From assembly GCA_019244055.1 (NCBI GenBank), contig JAFATG010000094.1, forward strand, positions 1 to 39,757: a stretch of 39,757 nt of DNA. The letters are read 5' to 3'. Positions 32,743 through 39,757 of this stretch are shown in pieces. The translations under genes were made by a program, and so were the position numbers. Each line of letters begins with the position of its first letter. Position 1 is the first letter of the stretch. The notes beneath the pieces were generated by a model. The model saw only the letters and a list, made by a program, of their open reading frames with translations. It was not told where the DNA came from and ran no database searches. This DNA is from Acidobacteriaceae bacterium. Lineage in GTDB: Bacteria > Acidobacteriota > Terriglobia > Bryobacterales > Bryobacteraceae.

Positions 32743-33468
32743 GTGAGTGAGGCAGTTGTAAAAACAAACAGGTTAAGTAAAGAGTTCGTGCGTGATGAGT
32801 TCCACGTCATGGCGCTCGATGAAGTCGATGTCGAGATTCATCGCGGCGATTTCCTGGCTCTTATGGGACCCTCGGGCTCGGGCAAGTCGACTCTTCTGCA
32901 CCTGATTGCCGCCATGGACAAACCGACCGATGGACAGATCGAAGTCCTCGGAGCAAACCTCCGGCAGCTTTCGGACAAGCAGATTGCGCATTGGCGAAAT
33001 GAGCATATCGGCTTCATCTTCCAGTCATTCAATTTGATTCCGGTGCTGACGGCACTGGAAAATGTTGAGCTGCCGCTTAAGTTGACTAAACTCGGCAAGA
33101 AAGATCGCCTGGCGCACGCCGAAACCGCTCTCAAGCTCGTAGGTCTGGGCGACCGTTTGGATCACCTTCCGAAGCAACTCTCCGGCGGCCAAGAGCAGCG
33201 CGTCGCTATCGCCCGCGCGATCGTAACCGATCCCGATCTCATCCTAGCGGACGAGCCCACCGGCAATCTGGACGCAGCCTCGGCCGAAGATGTCCTCACG
33301 ATGTTGACTCGCCTGAACCGCGAATTCGGTAAGACGATCATTCTGGTGACCCACGACCCGCACGCCGCAAAGTTCGCCACTACCGTGCGCCATCTGGAGA
33401 AAGGCCAATTACTGCCGGTCGGCGCTCTTCCGGCGGACTGGAGCTCTGCCATCGCCGTCAGGAATTAG
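32743..33468 (+). CDS. ABC transporter ATP-binding protein (MacB/LolD type)
   Basis: A 241-residue ATPase of the MacB/LolD/FtsE group. The Walker [10 protein letters not shown] is at 42-50, the signature LSGGQ at 146-150 (followed by [10 protein letters not shown], with Glu where Gln is usual), Walker [13 protein letters not shown] at about 166-177, and a switch His in LVTHDPH. The Q-loop is in [13 protein letters not shown] 32743 has GGGAGG about 10 bp upstream. It energises the two permeases upstream. Its stop codon TAG (33466-33468) overlaps the purH stop TAA on the other strand (33465-33467). Confidence 0.95.
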   Translation: MSEAVVKTNRLSKEFVRDEFHVMALDEVDVEIHRGDFLALMGPSGSGKSTLLHLIAAMDKPTDGQIEVLGANLRQLSDKQIAHWRNEHIGFIFQSFNLIPVLTALENVELPLKLTKLGKKDRLAHAETALKLVGLGDRLDHLPKQLSGGQEQRVAIARAIVTDPDLILADEPTGNLDAASAEDVLTMLTRLNREFGKTIILVTHDPHAAKFATTVRHLEKGQLLPVGALPADWSSAIAVRN

Positions 33469-35012
33469 TGGCGGAAGTGCCGCACGCCAGTAAAGACCAT
33501 TGCTAAGTTCAACCGGTTTGCAGCCGCGACCACCTCGTCGTCCCTCACCGATCCGCCGGGCTGGATGACAGCCGTGATGCCGTGTTTCGCAGCCTCCTCC
33601 ACACCGTCGGGGAACGGGAAGAAGGCGTCCGAGGCCAGCACTGTTCCCTCGAGCGGTAGAACGGCCTTCATGGCGGCAACCTTAACGCTATCCACCCGGC
33701 TCATTTGACCGGCCCCGATGCTTATTGTCTGCCCGGCTCGCGCAAACACGATCGCATTCGATTTCACGTGCTTGCAAACTTTCCACCCAAACAGTAGGGC
33801 TTCCAGCTCGCCGGAAGTTGGTTGCCGCTCGGTCTTTACGACGAGCGCGGATCTGTCGACCGCTATATCATCGGGCGTCTGTGCCAATAAGCCGCCCGAG
33901 ATTGACTTGATCACCAATTCCGGTTTCTCAACGGGCTTCACGCGAAGCAGCCGCAGATTTTTTTTCGTTTGCAGCTTTCGCAGCGCGCCGTCCGAGAAGG
34001 CCGGGGCGGCAATCGCTTCCACGAAGAGCTGCGCCACCTCTGAGGCAGTTTCCTCATCTATCTCGCGATTAAAGGCCAGCACCCCACCAAACGCCGAAAC
34101 AGGATCTGCCTCAAGCGCTTTTCTGTACGCCTCCGCCAAGGTGTTCTGCTCGGCACAGCCGCACGGATTCGTGTGCTTGATAATGGCCGCGGCCGGACCT
34201 TCGAATTCCTGAATTAACTGCCACGCCGCGTCCAAATCCACCAGATTGTTATACGAGAGTTCCTTGCCATGCAGTTGCTCTCCTGCTGCGATGCCCGCTT
34301 GGCTGAGCGTATAAAGAGCAGCTTTCTGATGCGCATTCTCCCCATAACGGAGGCTCGCGGCTCGAGGAGCCGAAATCGAAAGCCTTTCGGGTAACTCTGC
34401 GGTTACTGTTTGCCCTTGTGCATTGACCTGCGCCAAACGTCTTGAGATCGCCGCATCGTACGCTGCCGTCTGCGAGAACGCTTCCTGTGCCAACCTCCAG
34501 TGGGTTGCGGGCGTCAGCGCGCCTCCATTGCCTACGAGTTCGTCGAGGATTTGCTGGTACTGTGCCGGCGAAACCACTACGGCTACATCCTGGAAGTTCT
34601 TGGCTGCGGCGCGAATCATTGTAGGGCCGCCGATATCGATGTTCTCGATCAACTCCTCGCGGGTAACGTCCGGCTTATTGGCGAACTTCTCGAACTGATA
34701 CAGGTTTACGACGACCATCTGAATCGCCGGAATCTCGTGCGCTACCAGCGAGCGCATGTGTTCTGGATTCGAACGGACAGCTAGAATCCCGCCCGCAATG
34801 CGTGGATGCAACGTTTTCACGCGGCCGTCCAGCATTTCGGGGAAACCGGTGACATCGGCCACTTCGCGAACAGGAATCCCATTCTCGCGAAGCAGTTTCG
34901 CCGTTCCGCCCGTCGAGATCAGTTCCACGCCGATACCGTGCAGGCGTTTCGCGAAATCCACGACACCTGTTTTATCCGTCACGCTCAACAAAGCGCGCTC
35001 GATCTTTGACAT
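33465..35012 (-). CDS. purH: Bifunctional AICAR formyltransferase / IMP cyclohydrolase
   Basis: A 515-residue enzyme of normal PurH length that performs the last two steps of IMP synthesis. The N-terminal MGS-like IMP cyclohydrolase domain (about 1-190) includes [26 protein letters not shown] and the [16 protein letters not shown] signature. The C-terminal transformylase domain (about 200-515) contains [15 protein letters not shown], the catalytic KHTNPCG motif and [15 protein letters not shown]. It is separated by 22 bp from the antitoxin relic on the same strand, and so may share a transcript with mscS. The 3' end interlocks with the ABC ATPase stop codon. Together with hpt it represents both de novo and salvage purine metabolism in the window. 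Confidence 0.97.
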   Translation of the reverse strand: MSKIERALLSVTDKTGVVDFAKRLHGIGVELISTGGTAKLLRENGIPVREVADVTGFPEMLDGRVKTLHPRIAGGILAVRSNPEHMRSLVAHEIPAIQMVVVNLYQFEKFANKPDVTREELIENIDIGGPTMIRAAAKNFQDVAVVVSPAQYQQILDELVGNGGALTPATHWRLAQEAFSQTAAYDAAISRRLAQVNAQGQTVTAELPERLSISAPRAASLRYGENAHQKAALYTLSQAGIAAGEQLHGKELSYNNLVDLDAAWQLIQEFEGPAAAIIKHTNPCGCAEQNTLAEAYRKALEADPVSAFGGVLAFNREIDEETASEVAQLFVEAIAAPAFSDGALRKLQTKKNLRLLRVKPVEKPELVIKSISGGLLAQTPDDIAVDRSALVVKTERQPTSGELEALLFGWKVCKHVKSNAIVFARAGQTISIGAGQMSRVDSVKVAAMKAVLPLEGTVLASDAFFPFPDGVEEAAKHGITAVIQPGGSVRDDEVVAAANRLNLAMVFTGVRHFRH

Positions 35013-35034
35013 CAGTCAACATTCTTGCAGACAA

Positions 35035-35274
35035 TCAGCTGAAAGCGTCCTTTTCGATTGTCTTCAGTTGCGCGCGGCTCAGTGCTGGATCAATCTTGGC
35101 GGGCTGCCGCTAGTAAACTTCGTTGAGGCGCTCCGTGACAGCATTCGTTTCTTGACTTTCGAGGAACTCTGCGATCGCCGTGGCATATAGCCCGCTTCAC
35201 GAAAGCCCGAGGCAGCGAGCGACGGCTTCAGCTTTCCGAAAAAGCTCGTCTGGTAAAGAGATCTCAACTCTCAT
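35035..35274 (-). pseudogene. Ribbon-helix-helix (CopG/MazE-like) antitoxin relic with two in-frame stops
   Basis: Read on the minus strand from ATG 35274, a single unbroken frame of 80 codons gives MRVEISLPDELFRKAEAVAR, then CLGLS, a TGA (35197-35199), SGLYATAIAEFLESQ, ETNAVTERLNEVY, a TAG (35110-35112), and RQPAKIDPALSRAQLKTIEK. This is the full layout of RHH antitoxins paired with MazF/PemK-type toxins, where the first stop replaces the usual Arg of LSRS (CGA to TGA) and the second falls before the C-terminal toxin-binding tail. No toxin gene adjoins; purH begins 22 bp downstream. The gene is 20 bp downstream of the mscS stop. Translated products could be at most 25 residues without readthrough. 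Confidence 0.82.
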
Positions 35275-35294
35275 ATTAGTGGCCTGCCAAACGA

Positions 35295-36821
35295 TCATGC
35301 CAATTCCACACCTGTTGAAGCAACTACCTCATCTATCGCCAGATAGAGCTCTGCTTGATGCTTATAGAACTCATCAATATCCGCCGTGAGGACATACGAA
35401 AATATCTCCACTGTGAATGAAGCGGCCGAATAGGCGCTGATGCGAACAGGGCTCGGACCGATTTCTATCATTTTGTCTTTTTCGAGCACCTCGCGAAGGC
35501 CCTGTACGAGGCGCCGAATCTGCTCCTTCGGTGTGGCTCGCTTGATTGCGAAAGTAGGGTTATAAAGAATCTTGTCGCGCACGGCATAGTTTTCGAGATT
35601 CATTCCGGCAAATGCCGAATTGGGAATGCTCATTATGGTTCGATTCAGCGTCCGAACGCGTGTCGAACGCAGCCCGATATCTTCTACCGTGCCCACAACT
35701 CCGCCGAAACTACCGAAGTCCCCCACCATCACAGGTGCATCCCCGACAACCGAAACTCCACCAAACACGTTCGCAATCGTCTGCTGCGCCGCCAGAGCAA
35801 TGGCGATACCACCTACACCCAGACCCGCGATGACCGTGGTCATGTTAAAGCCCCAGTTATCCAGAACCAGGGTCACGGCAAAAATCCAGATGACCGTCTT
35901 TAGCGTGCGCCGTCCGAGATACACGATGGAACGGGAGACAATCCGCTGACGCTGATTCAGTGTCCGGTCAAACCGCACTATCAGAGAGTCGAGCAGGTTA
36001 GTCAAACCCCAGGCAAATGAGTAGACAATCACTAACAGAAGCACGCGGCCTATATAGAGCCGCATCAGTGCCGCTGGCGTAATCGCCTCTTCGAGGATGC
36101 GGAACAGGATAACAGTGAGCAGAACAAGCAGGGGATCGATGATAGCCCGGATCCACGCGATCGCGCCTGTCCTTTTAATTCGCGTTGCCAGCGACCTCAA
36201 GAGCGAATTGAAGAGGTGCACTAGCATCCGGAAGACCGCGAACAAGACGAACCCAATCATCAGCAGCGCGATCCATTTCCATAACGGAGTTTCCAGCAAC
36301 TCCTTCGTAACGAGAAATCGTGGAAGACGCGCTTCGATTTGTGATTCCGTGCTGGACACGGGCATCAATTGCGGAATCTTCGCGACCGTGCTTGCCGAAA
36401 AAAGCCAAATGGCCGGGCCTTTGGCTGTCTCATTGCGATGCAGTTCGATCGTAAACTGCTGGTCGTTACTCGAGACCTCGGTCACGTGCTCAATCGTGGG
36501 GTCCGGGTCGTCGCCCAAATTCCCTTGCGGGTCCTGACTCAGACGGAGGACGTCAAAGCGGCTGGCTGAGTTCAGAAGAGATTCCAAATCCCGGGCGAGG
36601 GCCGGCCCTTCCTCCGGTTGTCGTCTCGGTGATATGTGGCTCAAGTCGAGATACTGTGCGGCCTTGTCATAGTCATGCTGGTGGCAAGCTTGCAAAAACG
36701 CCGTGACGGTTGAGCGCGGATTTAGCCGGTTCAGTGGGTCAGCCGGTGCGGTTGCTGGCGCGCCGTATGTCGGGACGAATACTGAAAATAAAATGAGAGT
36801 AAGGTAGAACTTTCGAGTCAC
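35295..36821 (-). CDS. MscS-family mechanosensitive ion channel with exported N-terminal domain
   Basis: From GTG 36821 the protein has 508 residues. This start is chosen because it gives a signal-like N-terminus (VTRKFYLTLILFSVFVPTYG); the open frame extends far upstream through the antisense of the isocitrate dehydrogenase gene and is not coding there. A soluble region (about 25-160) with a low-complexity TVTAFLQACHQHDYDKAAQYL helix is followed by four to five membrane helices and the MscS core: MTTVIAGLGVGGIAIALAAQ, QTIANVFGGVSVVGDAPVMV (pore helix TM3 and the beta domain start), RTIMSIPNSAFAGMNLENY and a C-terminal alpha/beta cage. Such channels release solutes on osmotic downshift. It is divergent from the isocitrate dehydrogenase gene across about 90 bp. 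Confidence 0.9.
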   Translation of the reverse strand: MTRKFYLTLILFSVFVPTYGAPATAPADPLNRLNPRSTVTAFLQACHQHDYDKAAQYLDLSHISPRRQPEEGPALARDLESLLNSASRFDVLRLSQDPQGNLGDDPDPTIEHVTEVSSNDQQFTIELHRNETAKGPAIWLFSASTVAKIPQLMPVSSTESQIEARLPRFLVTKELLETPLWKWIALLMIGFVLFAVFRMLVHLFNSLLRSLATRIKRTGAIAWIRAIIDPLLVLLTVILFRILEEAITPAALMRLYIGRVLLLVIVYSFAWGLTNLLDSLIVRFDRTLNQRQRIVSRSIVYLGRRTLKTVIWIFAVTLVLDNWGFNMTTVIAGLGVGGIAIALAAQQTIANVFGGVSVVGDAPVMVGDFGSFGGVVGTVEDIGLRSTRVRTLNRTIMSIPNSAFAGMNLENYAVRDKILYNPTFAIKRATPKEQIRRLVQGLREVLEKDKMIEIGPSPVRISAYSAASFTVEIFSYVLTADIDEFYKHQAELYLAIDEVVASTGVELA

Positions 36822-36911
36822 AACTGTACGACGATTCTGGTGAGCTGATCTGAACAACCGTCTTCCCTGAGCGATCCAATGCAATACATCCGTGCCGACT
36901 AGAATCAAAAC

Positions 36912-37922
36912 GTGCCTCACTACTGCACTCTGATCCCCGGCGACGGCATAGGCCCGGAAGTCGCTCACGCTGCCGTGCGCGCGGTCGAGGCGACAGGGGT
37001 GGATATCTGCTGGCGTCGCAGCGAGCTGAACGAAGCCATCATTCTGGAATCCGGCAAGACTCTGCCACATTACCTGCTCGATTCGCTGAATGAGACTCAT
37101 GTTGGCCTGAAGGGGCCCGTCACAACGCCGGTTGCAGGCGGTTTTCAGAGCGTGAACGTTGCGCTCCGCAAGGCATTGGATCTTTTTGCTAATGTCAGAC
37201 CCGTTCGTACACTTCCCGGAATCAAGACGCGTTTCGATGATGTCCGGATTGACATGGTGATCTTCCGCGAAAACACGGAAGATCTCTACTCGGGACTCGA
37301 GCACGAAATCGTAAAGGATGTTGTTACCAGCCTCAAAGTCATCACGCGTATCGCCTCGGAGCGCATCGCGCGCTATGCATTCAACTACGCCAAGACCAAT
37401 CGACGCCGCCAGGTCACCGCGATTCATAAGGCGAACATTATGAAGCTCGCCGATGGACTCTTCCTGCGCTGTTGCCGTGAAGTCGCAGCGCAATTCCCGG
37501 AGATCCAATACAAAGAACTCATCGTGGATAACGCCTCCCTGCAATTGGTCATTCGCCCTGAGACATTCGACATCCTCTTACTTCCCAATCTGTACGGAGA
37601 CATCGTTTCCGATCTCGCCGCAGGTCTGGTGGGCGGGCTCGGCATCGTGCCGGGCGCAAACATGGGTGAAACACACGCCATATTTGAAGCGGTTCACGGC
37701 AGCGCGCCGGATATTGCGGGGCAAGGCAAGGCCAACCCGACCGCGCTCATGCTCTCAGCGGTCATGCTGCTGACTCATTTGGGCGAAAACGAGAGCGCTT
37801 GCAAATTACAGAACGCGGTCGAGACCGTTTACCGGGAGGGCAAGCAGCTGACCGGAGATGTGGGAGGCACTGCATCCACAGAAGAATTCACAGATGCAGT
37901 CCTCCGAACCATCAAGGCATGA
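36912..37922 (+). CDS. NAD-type isocitrate/isopropylmalate dehydrogenase family enzyme, probably isocitrate dehydrogenase
   Basis: A 336-residue beta-decarboxylating dehydrogenase. The N-terminus has LIPGDGIGPEV, the substrate loop is SVNVALRKALDLFANVRPVR (S80, N82, R85, R96), and FRENTEDLYSGLEHE at about 118-131 is typical of isocitrate rather than isopropylmalate enzymes. The cofactor segment HGSAPDIAGQGKANP carries Asp-Ile where NADP enzymes have Lys-Tyr, so NAD use is predicted. The length matches short NAD-IDH/homoisocitrate-type members, so homoisocitrate dehydrogenase cannot be excluded. GTG 36912 lacks a strong ribosome-binding site. The convergent gap gene ends 22 bp downstream. Confidence 0.88.
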   Translation: MPHYCTLIPGDGIGPEVAHAAVRAVEATGVDICWRRSELNEAIILESGKTLPHYLLDSLNETHVGLKGPVTTPVAGGFQSVNVALRKALDLFANVRPVRTLPGIKTRFDDVRIDMVIFRENTEDLYSGLEHEIVKDVVTSLKVITRIASERIARYAFNYAKTNRRRQVTAIHKANIMKLADGLFLRCCREVAAQFPEIQYKELIVDNASLQLVIRPETFDILLLPNLYGDIVSDLAAGLVGGLGIVPGANMGETHAIFEAVHGSAPDIAGQGKANPTALMLSAVMLLTHLGENESACKLQNAVETVYREGKQLTGDVGGTASTEEFTDAVLRTIKA

Positions 37923-37944
37923 AACTGCCGGAAGGGAATGCGGC

Positions 37945-38961
<1,017 letters not shown>

Positions 38962-39058
38962 CTATTCTACGGAGCGAGCTTCCCCGCCCTCCTGCTCGGA
39001 GTTTTCACCCGTTCTCCGGAATTTTGAAAGGAAACTCCTAATTGCGTCGATTCAGCCG

Positions 39059-39259
39059 ATGAGAGAGTACATGCGAGACTCTATTGCACTCAGATTTTGG
39101 GAAGAAGAAGACGGTCAGGACCTGGTGGAATATTCTTTGTTGATGGCCTTCATCGCACTTGCTGCTATTGCGATTCTATCCGCCGCTAGTAAGAATATAA
39201 CGACGCTCTGGCAAGATGTCAGCGACGCCTTGGGTGACGCCACGACCGCTGCATCCTGA
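39059..39259 (+). CDS. Flp/Fap-type (type IVb) pilin
   Basis: A 66-residue prepilin (62 if ATG 39071, preceded by GAGAGAG, is the start). A charged leader ends in EEEDG, followed by QDLVEYSLLMAFIALAAIAI. The prepilin peptidase site is G before Q, giving Glu at +5 and Tyr at +6 of the mature chain, the Flp hallmark, within a hydrophobic helix. The C-terminal 20 residues are short and polar. Flp pilins are assembled into Tad pili by TadA-type ATPases, none of which is in the window. The open frame extends upstream through the antisense of gap and is not coding there. Confidence 0.9.
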   Translation: MREYMRDSIALRFWEEEDGQDLVEYSLLMAFIALAAIAILSAASKNITTLWQDVSDALGDATTAAS

Positions 39260-39287
39260 CGTATAGGGAAGCGGAATATATTATCAG

Positions 39288-39757
39288 TTATCGCGGTGGT
39301 GGGAGCGGCGGCGCCGTGGTTCCGCCGACGTTGGCGTACGACTCTTCGATCTTGATGACCTTGCCTTCATTGAAGCGCACGAAGGTCATCTTGCCCGGGG
39401 GCTCGCCGTAAATCCAGTCCTCGATCTCATCTCCATCGGCATTGGTCTCCCGGCTTTTACTGCGGGGCTTGCCAAGCGCGAGCAGAACCTGGTCTTGGTT
39501 CATCCCCTGCACCGCCCGCTGCTCTTTGATCGCTTTTTTAATCGGCTCAGGAAGCGTCTCAACGTATTGCTCGGCGGCCGAATGCTTTTCGAAATCGAAG
39601 ATCGGCGATAACATCTGCCGCACCTCGGCGGCCCTTAGAGATGGCACGCTTCCGGGAAAAACCAGTGCAATATGGGATCCGTTCGCTCCCTGGTTGCCGT
39701 TTTGGTTCGTCGCCACCGGGCCCGTGTTCCCGCCCATTCCTATCTGTACATGGTCAT
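39288..39757 (-). CDS. Uncharacterised protein with a BamE/SmpA-like C-terminal segment (5' partial)
   Basis: The frame is open to the right edge beyond the first in-window ATG (39737), reading DHVQIG before it, so the gene probably starts outside. What is visible is a Gly/Asn-rich stretch, IALVFPGSVPSLRAAEVRQMLSPIF, a helical region and a C-terminal segment GMNQDQVLLALGKPRSK, then EDWIYGEPPGKMTFVRF and NEGKVIKIEE. That end has the helix-turn-beta pattern (GMxxxxVxxxLGxP ... WxY ... FxxGxV) of BamE/SmpA-like lipoproteins. The tail is Pro-rich. The match is by pattern only. It converges on the pilin gene with a 28-bp gap. Confidence 0.65.
   Translation of the reverse strand, partial: DHVQIGMGGNTGPVATNQNGNQGANGSHIALVFPGSVPSLRAAEVRQMLSPIFDFEKHSAAEQYVETLPEPIKKAIKEQRAVQGMNQDQVLLALGKPRSKSRETNADGDEIEDWIYGEPPGKMTFVRFNEGKVIKIEESYANVGGTTAPPLPPPR

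Noticed and set aside
35079-35267. 62-codon minus-strand frame in the mscS-purH gap
   Set aside because: It is out of frame with the antitoxin relic, which explains the same bases with clear family motifs.
36822-37544. Long minus-strand open frame continuing upstream of the MscS gene
   Set aside because: It is antisense to the isocitrate dehydrogenase gene, and the signal-like MscS N-terminus begins at GTG 36821.
38998-39038. GGAGTTT/AAACTCC inverted repeat upstream of the pilin as an operator
   Set aside because: The arms are 7 bp with a 27-base gap and no shared motif elsewhere; chance is a likely explanation.

Overview
The window looks like a chromosomal segment of an Acidobacteriota bacterium, probably near Bryobacterales/Solibacter. 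The main clue is an 811-residue orphan MacB/FtsX-type permease of the kind called an acidobacterial duplicated orphan permease. Carboxypeptidase-regulatory-like proteins, a large membrane-embedded spermidine-synthase-like protein and a PDZ/RsbU phosphatase fit the same picture. This taxonomic reading is inference from gene content. No tRNA, rRNA or CRISPR array was found.

Layout. 1-4.4 kb: 3'-part of a PDZ/membrane/GAF/SpoIIE phosphatase, hpt, a CDGSH iron-sulfur protein and a GH88 glycoside hydrolase. 4.4-10.3 kb (minus strand): isochorismatase-like hydrolase, spermidine-synthase-like membrane protein, infA and the orphan permease. 10.4-14.8 kb: an SDR, a secreted aldose epimerase, an AsmA-like protein and a SIMPL-domain protein, with a perfect 16-bp palindrome between the last two. 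14.9-18.4 kb: a MerR regulator facing an operon of two exported TPR proteins and rnc. 18.4-22.8 kb: trxA behind a structured leader, an ankyrin protein, a NarL-type regulator with a degenerate receiver, and sppA. 22.8-26.0 kb: a putative 3.19-kb IS1182-like element with near-perfect 20-bp inverted ends, holding a carboxypeptidase-regulatory-like gene and a transposase broken by three single-base frame losses. 26.0-28.9 kb: a FliA/WhiG-type sigma factor, an HTH repressor-like gene with two tandem palindromes at its start, a divergent Cys-rich/HTH protein of unknown function, and tadA. 29.0-33.5 kb: a four-gene ABC export operon (two permeases, HlyD-type adaptor, ATPase). 33.5-39.8 kb: purH, a ribbon-helix-helix antitoxin pseudogene with two in-frame stops, an MscS-type channel, an NAD-type isocitrate dehydrogenase family enzyme, gap, a Flp-type pilin, and a BamE-like protein cut by the window edge.

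Most genes are housekeeping or envelope functions packed tightly, with several convergent pairs overlapping or abutting at their stop codons. The parts most worth a second look are the IS-bounded passenger segment, the 27-28 kb regulatory pair with its tandem operators, the possible pseudoknot leader of trxA, and the antitoxin relic upstream of purH.
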